64,000 bases of DNA, taken from NCBI GenBank assembly GCA_022788225.1, contig JALEVO010000003.1, positions 1-64,000 on the forward strand, written 5' to 3'. Below the pieces are notes generated by a model. That model was not told the DNA's origin. It saw nothing but the letters and a program-made list of their open reading frames with translations, and ran no database searches. Each line of letters opens with the position of its first letter. Position 1 is the first letter of the stretch. The stretch is from Oscillospiraceae bacterium. Lineage in GTDB: Bacteria > Bacillota > Clostridia > Oscillospirales > Ruminococcaceae. The position numbers and the translations under genes are program-made. Below are positions 45,222 to 56,957 of this stretch, piece after piece.

Positions 45222-45292
45222 GGGCGACCAATGGTCGCCCCTACTAATTAACCCGGATTTTACGCCGCTGTAGGGGCGAGCATTGCTCGCCC
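45222..45292. repeat. Two palindromic repeats downstream of rpoC
   Basis: GGGCGACC-AAT-GGTCGCCC (45222-45240) and GGGCGAGC-ATT-GCTCGCCC (45274-45292). The second has a compensating base pair change (C·G to G·C) in the stem. Both belong to the family at 27369. Confidence 0.8.
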
Positions 45293-45322
45293 GGATATTA
45301 CAAACTGATTTTTCTACAAAAT

Positions 45323-45351
45323 AAAGCGGAAAGCTAAATGCTTTCCGCTTT
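45323..45351 (-). terminator. Terminator of rpoBC
   Basis: On the minus strand AAAGCGGAAAGC-ATTTA-GCTTTCCGCTTT, a 12-bp perfect stem, is followed by ATTTTG. Confidence 0.88.
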
Positions 45352-45356
45352 GTTGT

Positions 45357-48300
45357 TTAAATATTAGGCATAACCGGAAGATGTGCCGGATGTGGAGTTT
45401 CAGGGTGATTGTCAGTTCTGACGATCTGAACCTTGTTGTAAACGTCCATACCAGTACCGGCAGGAATAAGCTTACCGATAATAACGTTTTCCTTAAGACC
45501 GAGCAGCTTGTCGCTCTTGCCTCTGATAGCAGCATCAGTAAGTGCCTTGGTTGTTTCCTGGAATGATGCGGCAGACAGGAAGCTGTCAGAATTTGAGGAC
45601 GCCTTTGTGATACCCTGAAGAACAGGTACTGTTGTAACGAACTCAAGATTCTCTTCGCCGTTTTCCATTCTTGTTCTGATAGAATCGTTGATTTCCTCAA
45701 TCTCTTTTCTGTCAACCAGTGCACCCGGAAGGAGATAGCTGCTGCCGGATTCGTCAACCTTTATCTTTCTGAGCATCTGACGAACGATAACCTCAATGTG
45801 CTTATCGTTGATATCAACACCCTGTAAGCGGTAAACCTTCTGAACTTCATGGATAATGTAGTTCTGAACAGCCTGAACGCCGAGAATGTTAAGAATGTCA
45901 GACGGATAAACGTTACCCTCTGTCAGCTTTGTACCCTTTTCAATAACCTCATTCTCTCTTACTCTTATCTTGAAGTTATATGGTACCATATAAGTTTCAG
46001 ACTCATTTGTTTCATTGTTTGTAACAATAACATTTCTTGTAGTCTTGATTTCCTCAATGTGAACAACACCGTCAATTCTTGAAAGAATAGCAGCGTTCTT
46101 CGGACGTCTTGCCTCGAAAAGTTCCTCGACACGAGGGAGACCCTGTGTGATATCTTCCGCAGAAGCGATACCGCCTGTGTGGAACGTTCTCATTGTAAGC
46201 TGTGTACCCGGCTCACCGATAGACTGGGCAGAAATAATACCAACAGCCTCACCCACAGCAACAAGATTTCCGTTTGCAAGGTTAGCACCGTAGCACTTAG
46301 CGCAGACGCCGTGTCTTGACTTACAGTGAAGAACAGAACGAATCTTGATTTTCTCAACCCCTGCATCGCAGATTTTCTTAGCGTCAGCTTCAGTCATAAG
46401 CTTATCCTTGGATACTATAACGTCGCCTGTGCTTTCATCTCTGAGATCCTCGACAAGGTATCTTCCCACAAGTCTTTCAACCAGCGGTTCGATAATTTCG
46501 TTGCCGTTTCTGATTTCGTATACTTCGATACCCTCGTGAGTATGGCAGTCCTGCTCGCTGATAATAACGTCCTGTGAAACGTCAACAAGACGTCTTGTAA
46601 GGTAACCGGAGTCAGCAGTACGCAGCGCTGTATCAGCAAGACCCTTTCTGGCACCTCGTGAAGAAATGAAGTATTCCAGAATGTTAAGTCCCTCACGGTA
46701 GTTAGCTCTGATAGGAATTTCGATTGTAGTACCTGATGTGTTGGCGATAAGTCCACGCATACCTGCAAGCTGTCTTATCTGGTTGATACTACCACGGGCA
46801 CCAGAGTCAGCCATCATGAAGATCGGGTTATACTTATCAAGACCGTTTTTCAGTGCCTCTGTAACTTCGTCAGTTGCGTTGTTCCATACCTCGATAACCT
46901 TTTTGGACTTTTCTTCGGAAGAAATGTAACCGTATTCATACTGTCTTGTGATTACATCAATCTTCTTGTCAGCCTCGGCAAGGATATCCTTCTTTTCCTT
47001 TGGAATTGTTGCGTCGCATACAGCAACAGTAATAGACGCTTTTGTTGAGTATTTGAATCCGAGTGCCTTGATTTTGTCAAGTACTTCGGAAGTTGTTGTT
47101 GTACCATGAATTCTGATACATCTTTCAATGATATTTGAAAGCTGTTTTTTGCCTACAAGGAATGAAATTTCAAGGTCAAACTGCTTGTCAGAATTTGTTC
47201 TGTCAACATATCCCAGATCCTGCGGAATATTCTCGTTGAAGATAAGACGTCCGACTGTACAGTCGATTATCTTTGAAACCTTCTTGTCGCCGATTTCCTT
47301 GGTTATTCTTACCTTGATTGCGGCATGAAGTGAAACGTCATGCTCATCATAAGCCATAAGAGCTTCGTTGATATCTCTGAATACCTTGCCCTCACCCGGT
47401 TCGCCGTCCTTCTGCATTGTAAGGTAGTATGAACCAAGCACCATATCCTGTGACGGAACTGCAACAGGGCAGCCGTCTGACGGCTTTAACAGGTTGTTTG
47501 CAGCAAGCATAAGGAATCTTGCTTCTGCCTGTGCCTCTGCTGAAAGCGGAAGGTGAACAGCCATCTGGTCACCGTCGAAGTCAGCGTTGAACGCTGTACA
47601 AACCAGCGGGTGAAGCTTGATTGCACGACCCTCGACAAGTATCGGCTCAAATGCCTGAATACCAAGTCTGTGAAGTGTGGGGGCACGGTTGAGCATTACA
47701 GGGTGGTCCTTGATTACGTTTTCAAGTGCGTCCCATACCTCTGTTGAGGCTCTGTCAACCATTTTTCTTGCGCTCTTGATGTTTGCGATAACCTTTGTAT
47801 CAACCAGTCTTTTAAGAACGAAAGGTTTGAAAAGTTCAAGTGCCATTTCCTTTGGCAGACCGCACTGATACATTTTCAGCTCAGGACCTACGACGATAAC
47901 AGAACGTCCGGAATAGTCAACACGCTTACCCAGAAGGTTCTGTCTGAAACGTCCCTGCTTACCTTTAAGCATATCGGAAAGAGATTTCAGCGCACGGTTG
48001 TTAGGACCTGTAACAGGTCTGCCGTGACGACCGTTGTCAATAAGTGCGTCAACAGCCTCCTGGAGCATTCTCTTTTCGTTTCTTATAATAATGTCAGGAG
48101 CTTCAAGCTCTAACATTCTCTTAAGACGGTTATTTCTGTTGATAACACGTCTGTAAAGGTCGTTTAAGTCAGATGTTGCATAACGTCCGCCGTCCAGCAT
48201 TACCATAGGGCGGAGATCCGGCGGGATAACCGGCATAACGTCAAGTATCATCCATTCCGGCTTGTTTCCGGAAAGTCTGAACGCCTCGATTATTTCAAGT

Positions 48301-49082
48301 CTTTTCAGCAGCTTGATTTTCTTCTGACCTGTAGGAAGTCCTTTAAGTTCCTCCTTTAAGTCGTCTGAAACAACTTCAAGATTGTTTTTCCATTCAACGT
48401 CAAGCTCTGCAAATTTTTTACACTCGTCACATTCACAGGTCAGCGGTGAATGTGTGCATTCGCACTTCTTTCCTCCCAGTGATATCTTGCCCTGCATGAT
48501 AAGTCTGTTCTTGAAAACGTCATATCTTTCAGGGTCGTATTCCTGCAGAAGCTTCTTGATAGCCTCTGCACCCATTTCAGCAACAAATTCGTCACCGTAT
48601 TTTTCCCTGGCGTCAAGATATTCCTTTTCTGAAAGCAGCTGTTTTTTCAGCAGTTCACCGGTGTTGCCCGGGTCAAGAACGATATATTTTGTGAAGTAGA
48701 GAACTTCTTCAAGACGCTTCTGTGAAATTTCAAGCACCTGTCCGATTCTTGAAGGTGTTCCCTTGAAATACCATATATGTGAAACCGGAGCCGCAAGCTC
48801 GATATGACCCATTCTTTCACGTCTTACCTTTGCTCTTGTAACCTCAACTCCGCAGCGGTCGCAGACTTTTCCCTTAAAGCGTATCTTCTTGAACTTTCCG
48901 CAGTGACACTCCCAGTCCTTTGTTGGTCCGAAGATTCTTTCGCAGTAAAGACCGCCTGCCTCTGGCTTCTGGGTTCTGTAATTTATAGTTTCAGGACGCT
49001 CAACAGCACCGTATGACCATTTTCTGATCTGTTCCGGTGATGCAAGACCTATTTTTATAGAATCAAAAGTATTAAATTCCAA
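45357..49082 (-). CDS. rpoC: RNA polymerase beta' subunit
   Basis: 1241 aa. The active-site motif [12 protein letters not shown] is present. The N-terminal zinc site uses C47, C59-type cysteines in [16 protein letters not shown] and [10 protein letters not shown]. The later zinc site is in CHTHEG and [16 protein letters not shown]. An unusual insert at about residues 183-240 carries five cysteines (207, 209, 216, 218, 221). The start is a TTG with GGAGG 7 bases upstream. It follows rpoB by 67 bp with a stable hairpin between. Confidence 0.97.
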   Translation of the reverse strand: MEFNTFDSIKIGLASPEQIRKWSYGAVERPETINYRTQKPEAGGLYCERIFGPTKDWECHCGKFKKIRFKGKVCDRCGVEVTRAKVRRERMGHIELAAPVSHIWYFKGTPSRIGQVLEISQKRLEEVLYFTKYIVLDPGNTGELLKKQLLSEKEYLDAREKYGDEFVAEMGAEAIKKLLQEYDPERYDVFKNRLIMQGKISLGGKKCECTHSPLTCECDECKKFAELDVEWKNNLEVVSDDLKEELKGLPTGQKKIKLLKRLEIIEAFRLSGNKPEWMILDVMPVIPPDLRPMVMLDGGRYATSDLNDLYRRVINRNNRLKRMLELEAPDIIIRNEKRMLQEAVDALIDNGRHGRPVTGPNNRALKSLSDMLKGKQGRFRQNLLGKRVDYSGRSVIVVGPELKMYQCGLPKEMALELFKPFVLKRLVDTKVIANIKSARKMVDRASTEVWDALENVIKDHPVMLNRAPTLHRLGIQAFEPILVEGRAIKLHPLVCTAFNADFDGDQMAVHLPLSAEAQAEARFLMLAANNLLKPSDGCPVAVPSQDMVLGSYYLTMQKDGEPGEGKVFRDINEALMAYDEHDVSLHAAIKVRITKEIGDKKVSKIIDCTVGRLIFNENIPQDLGYVDRTNSDKQFDLEISFLVGKKQLSNIIERCIRIHGTTTTSEVLDKIKALGFKYSTKASITVAVCDATIPKEKKDILAEADKKIDVITRQYEYGYISSEEKSKKVIEVWNNATDEVTEALKNGLDKYNPIFMMADSGARGSINQIRQLAGMRGLIANTSGTTIEIPIRANYREGLNILEYFISSRGARKGLADTALRTADSGYLTRRLVDVSQDVIISEQDCHTHEGIEVYEIRNGNEIIEPLVERLVGRYLVEDLRDESTGDVIVSKDKLMTEADAKKICDAGVEKIKIRSVLHCKSRHGVCAKCYGANLANGNLVAVGEAVGIISAQSIGEPGTQLTMRTFHTGGIASAEDITQGLPRVEELFEARRPKNAAILSRIDGVVHIEEIKTTRNVIVTNNETNESETYMVPYNFKIRVRENEVIEKGTKLTEGNVYPSDILNILGVQAVQNYIIHEVQKVYRLQGVDINDKHIEVIVRQMLRKIKVDESGSSYLLPGALVDRKEIEEINDSIRTRMENGEENLEFVTTVPVLQGITKASSNSDSFLSAASFQETTKALTDAAIRGKSDKLLGLKENVIIGKLIPAGTGMDVYNKVQIVRTDNHPETPHPAHLPVMPNI

Positions 49083-49113
49083 ACCGTTACCTCCTCGTCA
49101 GAATTACGACAGT

Positions 49114-49143
49114 ACCGGAGCGGCTGAAAGGTCAGCCGCCGGT
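49114..49143 (-). promoter_or_regulatory. Hairpin in the rpoB-rpoC spacer
   Basis: ACCGG-CGGCTGA-CCTTT-TCAGCCG-CT-CCGGT folds to a stem of twelve pairs with a 2-base bulge. No T run follows in the minus direction, so it may be a processing or stability element rather than a terminator. Confidence 0.55.
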
Positions 49144-49149
49144 AAAAAA

Positions 49150-52100
49150 TCAGATTTCATCGTCATCTTCAGACATGTCAAAGCTGAACATATCATCTGA
49201 CTCCGGATCGTCAAGATCCTCAAGAATATCGTCATCATTCTCATCAATATCGTCAAGTGAGAATCTGGATTCCTCCATTTCAGAATCCTCATAAAGATGA
49301 TCTTCTGTATTCTCGTCTGCAAAAGAAACAGGCTGAGGTATAAGATCGTCGTCATCAAATGACTGTTTAAGGTCGATTTCCTCCTGATTTTCGTCAAGAA
49401 CTCTGACATCAAGACAAAGTGACTGGAGTTCCTTGATAAGAACCTTGAATGATTCCGGAATACCAGGCTTAGGAACGTTCTGTCCCTTAACGATTGCCTC
49501 ATAGGTATTTACACGTCCTACTGTATCGTCAGACTTGACTGTAAGGATTTCCTGAAGTGTATATGCAGCACCGTAAGCCTCCAGTGCCCATACTTCCATC
49601 TCTCCGAATCTCTGACCGCCGAACTGTGCCTTACCGCCAAGAGGCTGCTGTGTTACCAGTGCATAAGGACCGACTGAACGTGCGTGAATCTTATCGTCAA
49701 CGAGATGGTGGAGCTTAAGGTAGTACATATATCCGACTGTAACTCTGTTATCAAACTGTTCGCCTGTTCTGCCGTCGTAGAGAACAGTCTTTCCGTCCTC
49801 GTCCATTCCTGCTGCCCTGAAGCAGGCTCTGATGTCCTCTTCGTGTGCGCCGTCAAAGACAGGAGTCATAATGTGCCAGCCCAGTGCCTTTGCAGCCATG
49901 CCAAGGTGAACTTCAAGCACCTGTCCGATGTTCATACGGGAAGGTACGCCCAGAGGGTTAAGCACGATGTCAAGCGGAGTTCCGTCCGGCAGGAACGGCA
50001 TATCCTCCTGCGGCAGGATTCTTGAAACGACACCCTTGTTTCCGTGACGTCCCGCCATCTTGTCGCCGACTGATATCTTTCTCTTCTGTGCGATATAGCA
50101 GCGTACCAGCATATTAACGCCCGGACTTAATTCGTCGCAGTTCTGTCTTGTGAATATCTTTACGTCAACAATAACGCCTGCTTCACCGTGCGGTACTTTA
50201 AGAGAATTATCTCTGACTTCTCTTGCCTTTTCGCCGAAGATTGCACGAAGCAGTCTTTCTTCGGCTGTAAGTTCAGTTTCACCCTTAGGAGTAACCTTAC
50301 CAACAAGGATATCTCCGGAATGAACTTCAGCACCGATTCTGATGATACCGTTTTCGTCAAGGTCCTTAAGAGCGTCCTCGCCCACGTTCGGAATATCTCT
50401 TGTGATTTCCTCCGGACCAAGCTTTGTATCACGGCACTCGATTTCGTATTCTTCTATATGAATTGATGTGAACACATCGTTTTTAACAAGATTTTCGTTA
50501 AGGAGTACGGCGTCCTCGTAGTTGTAGCCCTCCCATGTCATAAAGCCGATGAGAGCATTTTTACCAAGAGAAATTTCACCGTCAGCAGTTGCAGGACCGT
50601 CTGCAAGCACCTGTCCCTTTTCAACCTTTTCACCAACGCTTACGATAGGACGCTGGTTTACACAGGTACCCTGGTTTGAGCGTTTGAACTTTGTCAGTCT
50701 GTACTTATGCTCAATACCGATACTGTCCTCAACTGTAACTTCATCAGCGCTTACAGCAGTAACTGTACCGTTATATTCTGAAAGTACGCATACGCCCGAG
50801 TCAACGGCTGCCTTGTATTCCATACCTGTTGCAACATAAGGTCTTTCAGTTTTAAGAAGCGGCACTGCCTGACGCTGCATGTTGGCACCCATAAGGGCTC
50901 TGTTTGCGTCATCGTTTTCAAGGAACGGTATCATAGCTGTCGCAACAGAAACAACCATCTTAGGAGAAACGTCCATGTAGTCAACGACTTCTCTGTCGCA
51001 CTCAAGAATCTTTTCACGGTAACGTGCGTTTACCTTAGGTCTTGCAAGCTTGTTGTCCTCTGTAAGCGGTTCGTTAGCCTGAGCAACAATGTAGTTGTCC
51101 TCAACGTCGGCTGTCATGTAGACAACTTCATTTGTAACAACGCCTGTTTCCTTGTCAACCTTTCTGTAAGGTGCCTCGATAAAGCCGTATTCATTGATTC
51201 TTGCAAATGTAGCAAGGTATGAGATAAGACCGATGTTAGGACCTTCAGGTGTTTCGATAGGACACATTCTTCCGTAGTGGCTGTAGTGAACGTCACGAAC
51301 CTCGAATCCGGCTCTGTCTCTTGAAAGACCGCCAGGACCCAGCGCTGAAAGACGTCTTTTATGTGTAAGTTCAGCAAGAGGATTGTTCTGGTCCATGAAC
51401 TGTGACAGAGGAGATGAACCGAAGAATTCCTTGATAGCCGCTGTAATAGGACGGATATTAACAAGGGACTGCGGAGTGATGGTTTCCATATCCTGTGTCT
51501 GGAGGTTCATTCTCTCCTTGACAACTCTTTCCATTCTTGCAAAGCCGACTCTGAACTGATTCTGGAGCAGTTCGCCTACTGAACGGATTCTTCTGTTGCC
51601 CAGATGGTCGATATCATCAACTGTACCTACACCCTCACAGAGGTTAAGGTAGTAGCTGATAGTTGCATATATATCGTCAAGAATGATGTGCTTAGGAACA
51701 AGCTCATCTACTCTCTTCTTTACGTTTTCTTCGATTTCTTCAGCGTCTGCTGATGTCTCAAGGATATCCTTGAGAACCTTGAAGGAAACCTTTTCGCTGA
51801 TACCGCAGCTTGCAGGGTCAAAATCAACATAGCCGCTGATGTCAACCATGCCGTTACCGATTACCTTGACTTCCTTTTCAACCATTCTGGTTGCGTTTTC
51901 GCCGGTTTCAGTAACGTAGTATTCCTTTACTTCAACAGTGAGGAAAGCCTCGTAAACGCCTGCCTGTTCAATTTCCATGGCCTTTTCAAAGGAAAGCTTT
52001 TCGCCCTCGTCAGCCATTATCTCGCCTGTCAGAGGATTTACAACAGGTCTTGAAAGGATATGTCCGGAAAGTCTTGAACCAATGCCAAGCTTCTTGTTGA

Positions 52101-52929
52101 ACTTGTATCTTCCGAATCTTGCAAGGTCATATCTCTTTGCGTCAAAGAAGAGATTGTTGAGGTGTGTAACTGCACTTTCAACTGTCGGCGGTTCGCCCGG
52201 ACGGAGCTTTTTGTAAACGTCGATAAGAGCATCAGAATTATTCTTTGTACCGTCCTTCTGGAGGATAGTCTGGGAAAGTCTTTCGTCCTGACCGAAAAGC
52301 TCGAAGATTTCCTCGTCAGAGCCGACACCCAGTGCTCTTATGAAAGTTGTAAGCGGAATTTTTCTGTTTTTATCAATTCTTACATAGGCAACGTCGCTTG
52401 AATCCATTTCATATTCAAGCCATGCGCCTCTGTTAGGGATAATTGTAGCCTTAAAGAGGTCCTTACCTGTCTTGTCCTTTTCAAAGGAATAATAAACGCC
52501 CGGTGAACGAACAAGCTGTGATACTATAACACGTTCTGCACCGTTGATAATAAATGTGCCGCTGTCTGTCATGAGAGGGAAATCACCCATAAAGATTTCG
52601 CTTTCCTTGACATCGCCTGTCTCCTTGTTCCAGAGGGTTGCTGTAACTCTCAGGGGAGCGGCATAAGTAACGTCACGTTCCTTACATTCTGCAATGGTAT
52701 ATTTCGGGGTATCGTCGATTTTGTAATCAACAAAATTGAGGACAAGATTTCCGTTATAGTCGGTAATTGCGGACATATCACGCAAAACGTCCTTTAATCC
52801 CTCTTCCTTGAACCACTGATATGAATTTTTCTGCACCTCGATAAGATTCGGGATTTCAAGAGCCTCATTGATTTTTCCGAAGCTCATTCTCACGTTCTTA
52901 CCAAGCTGTACCGGTTTGACATTCACCAT
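49150..52929 (-). CDS. rpoB: RNA polymerase beta subunit
   Basis: 1259 aa. Rifampicin-region residues are seen in [31 protein letters not shown], with the standard H and S residues, so no obvious resistance change. Later motifs [13 protein letters not shown] and [25 protein letters not shown] are intact. The last ~70 residues form an unusual acidic tail. AGGAGG lies 8 bases before the ATG. The usual rplKAJL genes are not upstream. Confidence 0.98.
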   Translation of the reverse strand: MVNVKPVQLGKNVRMSFGKINEALEIPNLIEVQKNSYQWFKEEGLKDVLRDMSAITDYNGNLVLNFVDYKIDDTPKYTIAECKERDVTYAAPLRVTATLWNKETGDVKESEIFMGDFPLMTDSGTFIINGAERVIVSQLVRSPGVYYSFEKDKTGKDLFKATIIPNRGAWLEYEMDSSDVAYVRIDKNRKIPLTTFIRALGVGSDEEIFELFGQDERLSQTILQKDGTKNNSDALIDVYKKLRPGEPPTVESAVTHLNNLFFDAKRYDLARFGRYKFNKKLGIGSRLSGHILSRPVVNPLTGEIMADEGEKLSFEKAMEIEQAGVYEAFLTVEVKEYYVTETGENATRMVEKEVKVIGNGMVDISGYVDFDPASCGISEKVSFKVLKDILETSADAEEIEENVKKRVDELVPKHIILDDIYATISYYLNLCEGVGTVDDIDHLGNRRIRSVGELLQNQFRVGFARMERVVKERMNLQTQDMETITPQSLVNIRPITAAIKEFFGSSPLSQFMDQNNPLAELTHKRRLSALGPGGLSRDRAGFEVRDVHYSHYGRMCPIETPEGPNIGLISYLATFARINEYGFIEAPYRKVDKETGVVTNEVVYMTADVEDNYIVAQANEPLTEDNKLARPKVNARYREKILECDREVVDYMDVSPKMVVSVATAMIPFLENDDANRALMGANMQRQAVPLLKTERPYVATGMEYKAAVDSGVCVLSEYNGTVTAVSADEVTVEDSIGIEHKYRLTKFKRSNQGTCVNQRPIVSVGEKVEKGQVLADGPATADGEISLGKNALIGFMTWEGYNYEDAVLLNENLVKNDVFTSIHIEEYEIECRDTKLGPEEITRDIPNVGEDALKDLDENGIIRIGAEVHSGDILVGKVTPKGETELTAEERLLRAIFGEKAREVRDNSLKVPHGEAGVIVDVKIFTRQNCDELSPGVNMLVRCYIAQKRKISVGDKMAGRHGNKGVVSRILPQEDMPFLPDGTPLDIVLNPLGVPSRMNIGQVLEVHLGMAAKALGWHIMTPVFDGAHEEDIRACFRAAGMDEDGKTVLYDGRTGEQFDNRVTVGYMYYLKLHHLVDDKIHARSVGPYALVTQQPLGGKAQFGGQRFGEMEVWALEAYGAAYTLQEILTVKSDDTVGRVNTYEAIVKGQNVPKPGIPESFKVLIKELQSLCLDVRVLDENQEEIDLKQSFDDDDLIPQPVSFADENTEDHLYEDSEMEESRFSLDDIDENDDDILEDLDDPESDDMFSFDMSEDDDEI

Positions 52930-53001
52930 AGGCGGAACCTCCTTGATTTATTCACCGGCTGAAATTTCTTTCGCCGGAAGCTGACTTTTTTTACAAAGGA
53001 C

Positions 53002-53031
53002 TTGACAGAACTATGAATTATATGTTATACT
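53002..53031 (+). promoter_or_regulatory. Possible distal promoter before the zincin gene
   Basis: TTGACA (53002-53007), 18-bp spacer, TATACT (53026-53031). It could give a ~175-base leader for the plus-strand gene at 53214. I found no clear rpoB promoter on the other strand in 52930-53100. Confidence 0.55.
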
Positions 53032-53161
53032 ATTCTGCCAATAAATTTATTTAGTCACATTGATACATTTTATAATTATACAGTATTTTTCCGGGTTTGT
53101 CAAGTGTTAAACGTGCTAAACGTATGAAATATTTTTTGTTTACTTTTTTCCCCAAAAATTA

Positions 53162-53190
53162 TTGACATTTATTTCCTTTTTTATTATACT
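53162..53190 (+). promoter_or_regulatory. Promoter of the secreted zincin gene
   Basis: TTGACA (53162-53167), 17-bp spacer, TATACT (53185-53190). The bases before it (TTTTTTCCCCAAAAATTA) match those before the dockerin promoter at 11894-11907. Confidence 0.85.
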
Positions 53191-53213
53191 ATATAGTAAA
53201 GGAGGTAATTAAT

Positions 53214-53798
53214 ATGAAGATAAAACAATTGATTAGCTTGTGCACTGCTTTAGTATTGTCTTACAGTGCAGCTGCATTTAATGTAAGTGCAGAAGTAGAA
53301 ACAAGAATAATTCATCCAATTTCATACAATCATCGTCTTATAGCTTGCATGAGTAACTTAATGATTTATTACTCGCCTACATACGCAAATTCATATGGAG
53401 CAACAACAATGAGTGCTGCAAATGCTTGGGCTAATCACTCTAACCTTGCATTCACTATGAATTGGAATAGAATTTCTAATATGTCAGATGCCACAGTACA
53501 ATGCAGCTATTTTAGGGATTCAAATGATGATACACTTGCAGAGACTACATTTTTCTATAGTTCCAATTCAATTAGTCCGACATCATCAAACTGGAATATG
53601 TGTAAAATCAAGCTTAATCTCAATTATAACATTCCAACGGACACAATAACACATGAGTTCGGTCATGTGTTTGGATTAGACGAAAATAATGACGATCCAA
53701 CTTCCATTATGTGTCAAACAAGATATGGCAGAACCGCAACTCGTCCATCAAATACAGATATCGCAATGTTAAATGGATTATATCCTAACGCATTCTGA
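53214..53798 (+). CDS. Secreted matrixin-like zinc protease
   Basis: 194 aa. A signal peptide ends near residue 27. The zinc motif is HEFGHVFGLDE, and a Met-turn-like SIMCQ follows 11 residues later. In typical metzincins position 11 of the motif is His or Asp; here it is Glu, with an Asp just before it. The rest resembles small secreted matrixins of Firmicutes. AAAGGAGG precedes the ATG. It lies 21 bp before a lipoprotein gene and may be coexpressed with it. Confidence 0.8.
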   Translation: MKIKQLISLCTALVLSYSAAAFNVSAEVETRIIHPISYNHRLIACMSNLMIYYSPTYANSYGATTMSAANAWANHSNLAFTMNWNRISNMSDATVQCSYFRDSNDDTLAETTFFYSSNSISPTSSNWNMCKIKLNLNYNIPTDTITHEFGHVFGLDENNDDPTSIMCQTRYGRTATRPSNTDIAMLNGLYPNAF

Positions 53799-53819
53799 TA
53801 TACAAAAGGGGGAATTACT

Positions 53820-54596
53820 ATGAAAATCAACAGAATTTTTACCGCTGGTCTGCTTATCTGCTCGCTTCTCCTTTCAGCCGGCTGTAGCAGCGACAGCACA
53901 GCCGATGTCAACGATTCTCAGACAGTGCAGAAAGCGGAACACAATGTTGTAAGCTCTGCTAAGTCATATGCCGATTATGTTAAATTGGCAGATACGCTTG
54001 AAGAACTTATAAGCGAATCTGATTTCATTGCCGAAGTAAAGGTAACGGATACCTCCTCATATATATGGCCGGATACGGATATGATATATACTCTGCTGAC
54101 TCCGGAGGTTATAAATGTTTACAAAGGCACATATAACAACGAATTGCTGAACGTAGGCGGAGGATATATGAACTACAAGGAGTATGCCAATTCTCCGGAA
54201 GTGATCAAGGATTTTGGACACGCTCTTGACACTTCTCAATATACTGAGGAAGAGCTTAAAACTGCGGAGTTCTACTATGATAAATGCGGCAATTATATTC
54301 CCGAGGTCGGCGACACACTGATATATTTCGGCATAAGGGACAGAAACGGAGATACCGAAAATTATTTCATTACTTATACATTTCAGGGGTTGTTCCTGTG
54401 CGACGGCGACAACGTTTCAAATCAGGCGCTGGAGATCAACGGCAGCGGAGGATTTACCGAGCCTTTAGCAAAGGATCTTATGCAGAAATTCAGCAGTGCA
54501 CAGACTGCAAGCCTGCAAGACGAGCTGTCTGAAACTCTGACAGTTCTGAATATTCCAAAAAGTGACTTCATAAACGAGCTTGAAAATAATATATAA
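53820..54596 (+). CDS. Lipoprotein of unknown function
   Basis: 258 aa. The signal peptide ends in the lipobox LSAGC at residues ~18-22. The remaining part is acidic, with no family recognised; the pattern FIAEVKVTDTSSYIW … INVYKGTYNNELLNVGGGY … GDTLIYFGI suggests a small beta-rich domain. AGGGGG precedes the ATG. It follows the zincin gene and ends at a strong terminator. Confidence 0.75.
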   Translation: MKINRIFTAGLLICSLLLSAGCSSDSTADVNDSQTVQKAEHNVVSSAKSYADYVKLADTLEELISESDFIAEVKVTDTSSYIWPDTDMIYTLLTPEVINVYKGTYNNELLNVGGGYMNYKEYANSPEVIKDFGHALDTSQYTEEELKTAEFYYDKCGNYIPEVGDTLIYFGIRDRNGDTENYFITYTFQGLFLCDGDNVSNQALEINGSGGFTEPLAKDLMQKFSSAQTASLQDELSETLTVLNIPKSDFINELENNI

Positions 54597-54602
54597 CAGC
54601 CA

Positions 54603-54638
54603 AAAGCTGCTGCACTAAATCAGGTGCAGCAGCTTTTT
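54603..54638. terminator. Terminator between converging genes
   Basis: AAAGCTGCTGCAC and GTGCAGCAGCTTT make a 13-bp perfect stem, then TT. It ends the lipoprotein transcript. Confidence 0.92.
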
Positions 54639-54645
54639 ATATAGA

Positions 54646-55701
54646 TTATACAATTACAGTATCATTGTACAGTACATTATCATATGCAATATCATTAGCC
54701 TTTGCATATTGTTCAGCATAGGAGCCCTGCGGAGTATGGATAACCAGATTTTCGCTGCAGTAATCAAAAGAGGACTTTTCAATTTTCACAACGCTTGCAG
54801 GAATGTTTACGTCTGTCAGAGATTCACAGTATTCAAATGCTCCGTCTCCGATTTCAGTACAGCCCTCATTGATATTGACAGATTTCAGCGAACTGCAGTA
54901 TTCAAAAGCGTCTCCGCCGATTGTCAGTACGCTTGCCGGAATATCAATGGTTTCAAGCTTACGACAGTACTGAAAAGCCCGTGCCTCAATAGCAGTAACG
55001 CCGTCGTTTATTATAAACTGCGAAAATTCTTCATATTCATACTGTTCTGCCCTGATAACATTTTCATCAGTATTTGCAGTATATTCAGCATAAGTATTGT
55101 CTGATGATATTTTGGCCCCATAGGCATACTCTTCGGCATAAGAATCCTCAGGAGTATGTATGGTCAGAGCCGGACAGTTTGCAAAAGCGGTATCGCCGAT
55201 TTCCGTAACAGACGAGGGAAGATTAACGTCTTTCAGTGACGGACAGCTCCAGAACGCTGTATCACATATTTTTTTCAGTCCCTCTGCCGCATTGACATAT
55301 TTAAGCCCTGAACAGCTCCAGAATGCGCCTTCGCCGATTTCCTCAACTGACTCCGGAATGTCTACTGCTTCAATATACTCCACACTCCAGAATGCGCTGT
55401 CATCTATTTTTTTAACGCCGTTGGGAATAACAACATGGCTGTCAGAACCGTTATATGCAATCAGTATATCCTTACTTATAACAAAATCATTCTTTTTATC
55501 AGCCTCTGTTTCCAGTATTTCCTCAATTATGTTTTCGGTTTCTTCCTCTGCGGAAGTTTCCTCAGTAGTTTTTTCCTCAGTTTTAAGAATGTTTACCACT
55601 TCTGAAGAGTCATCTTTGCCGTATGGCAAACTGCATGACACCATAACCGAATTCATCAAAACAACCGCCGCAATAAAAGCAATCTTTTTTACTGATTTCA
55701 T
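54646..55701 (-). CDS. BspA-type leucine-rich repeat lipoprotein
   Basis: 351 aa. The signal peptide ends in VSC at residue ~23, followed by a Glu/Thr-rich linker to ~70. Two blocks of LRR_5 repeats (about 80-190 and 230-330) each end in an IHTPxxSYAExYA unit. Repeats show AFWSCxxLKxVN and AFEYCxSLxxVN. It is anchored by lipid, unlike the LRR protein at 14.1 kb. Partner unknown. Confidence 0.85.
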   Translation of the reverse strand: MKSVKKIAFIAAVVLMNSVMVSCSLPYGKDDSSEVVNILKTEEKTTEETSAEEETENIIEEILETEADKKNDFVISKDILIAYNGSDSHVVIPNGVKKIDDSAFWSVEYIEAVDIPESVEEIGEGAFWSCSGLKYVNAAEGLKKICDTAFWSCPSLKDVNLPSSVTEIGDTAFANCPALTIHTPEDSYAEEYAYGAKISSDNTYAEYTANTDENVIRAEQYEYEEFSQFIINDGVTAIEARAFQYCRKLETIDIPASVLTIGGDAFEYCSSLKSVNINEGCTEIGDGAFEYCESLTDVNIPASVVKIEKSSFDYCSENLVIHTPQGSYAEQYAKANDIAYDNVLYNDTVIV

Positions 55702-55716
55702 GTTTACTTTCCTTTC

Positions 55717-56205
55717 TTATCTGTTGTCAACCTTTTCCGGATACATATCGTGGTTAAACAGTCTGTTTTCCGCAAGCTGTTCCCATTTTGTACCCGGTCT
55801 GCCGTAATTGCAGTAAGGGTCAATGGAAATTCCGCCTCTCGGGGTGAATTTTCCCCACACCTCGATATATTTCGGGTTCATAAGGGCAATAAGATCTTTC
55901 ATGATTTTGTTTACGCAGTCCTCATGGAAATCGCCGTGGTTGCGGAAACTGAAAAGATAAAGCTTCAGCGACTTGCTCTCAACCATTTTCACGTCCGGAA
56001 TATAGGAAATGTAAATCGTTGCAAAATCCGGCTGACCGGTAATCGGGCAAAGACTGGTAAACTCCGGACAGTTGAACTTGACAAAGTAGTCATTATCCTG
56101 GTGCTTGTTTTCAAAGGTTTCAAGCACCTCCGGAGCGTAGTTGTCGGGATATTTTGTATTCTGGTTACCCAGCAGAGTCAGATTTTCTTTTTCTCTTTTT
56201 TCCAT
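55717..56205 (-). CDS. queF: NADPH-dependent 7-cyano-7-deazaguanine reductase
   Basis: 162 aa, the short YkvM type. QueF reduces preQ0 to preQ1 in queuosine synthesis. The catalytic cysteine lies in [17 protein letters not shown] and the QueF motif in [22 protein letters not shown]. It is the last gene of queD-queE-folE-queC-queF, 4 bp after queC. Confidence 0.95.
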   Translation of the reverse strand: MEKREKENLTLLGNQNTKYPDNYAPEVLETFENKHQDNDYFVKFNCPEFTSLCPITGQPDFATIYISYIPDVKMVESKSLKLYLFSFRNHGDFHEDCVNKIMKDLIALMNPKYIEVWGKFTPRGGISIDPYCNYGRPGTKWEQLAENRLFNHDMYPEKVDNR

Positions 56206-56209
56206 TTTT

Positions 56210-56890
56210 TCACCTCAAAGCCGGGTCTTCTACCCCGTTTAATTCAAATGCCTTTGCCCTGTCAATACACGTTCCGCATACACCGCAGGGCTTTTCGCCG
56301 CCCTCATAGCAGCTCCATGTCAGCTCGTAGGGCACGCCCAGTTCAAGACCTGTTTTCACGACTTCCGCCTTTGTCATACCAACAAATGGAGCCTCAATTT
56401 TTATCTGCCTGCCGCTTCCCTCGTAAATTGCCGTGTTCATTGCGTCGTTGAATACTGCTGAACAGTCCGGATAAGCGTTTCCGGCTGCATCGTCTGAATG
56501 TGCACCGTAATATATTACTCCGCAGTCCTTTGAAAGAGCAATGCTTGCCGCAGAGGACAAAAACAGTCCGTTGCGGAAAGGAACGTAGGTGGAAACCGGC
56601 GAACCGTCTGTCTTTTTCAGCTGTTCGGAATAGGATTCGTGAGGTATTTCCCCGCTGGAATTTTTAAGCAGTGAGCAATCGGAAAACTGAAAAATCAGCG
56701 AAAGGTCAAGGTTGATTTTTTCAACTCCATAGTACTCCGCAGCTGCCTTTGCCGCCTCGATTTCTTTGCTGTGCTTCTGACCGTAGGATATGGAAAGGGC
56801 AACAACATTTTCTTTTCCGTACTTTTTAACGGCAAGTCCCAGACAGGTTGTGCTGTCCACACCGCCGCTGAATAAAACAAGTGCTTTCAT
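56210..56890 (-). CDS. queC: 7-cyano-7-deazaguanine synthase
   Basis: 226 aa. QueC makes preQ0 from 7-carboxy-7-deazaguanine, ammonia and ATP. The PP-loop [13 protein letters not shown] is at the N-terminus, and the zinc site is [15 protein letters not shown] near the end. A repeat-filled gap of ~295 bp separates it from folE. Confidence 0.96.
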   Translation of the reverse strand: MKALVLFSGGVDSTTCLGLAVKKYGKENVVALSISYGQKHSKEIEAAKAAAEYYGVEKINLDLSLIFQFSDCSLLKNSSGEIPHESYSEQLKKTDGSPVSTYVPFRNGLFLSSAASIALSKDCGVIYYGAHSDDAAGNAYPDCSAVFNDAMNTAIYEGSGRQIKIEAPFVGMTKAEVVKTGLELGVPYELTWSCYEGGEKPCGVCGTCIDRAKAFELNGVEDPALR

Positions 56891-56957
56891 AGTAAAACTC
56901 CTTTTGAAAATTTGTCAGAGGGTCACTTTATTCGTTTCTTTAGCTTTTCTCGCCTGT

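Noticed and set aside
27362-45292. CRISPR array from the recurring GGGCGACC palindrome
   Set aside because: Copies are kilobases apart with no regular spacers and no cas genes nearby.
51300-51480. Rifampicin-resistance change in rpoB
   Set aside because: The cluster I residues (Q, D, H, R and S positions) look standard.
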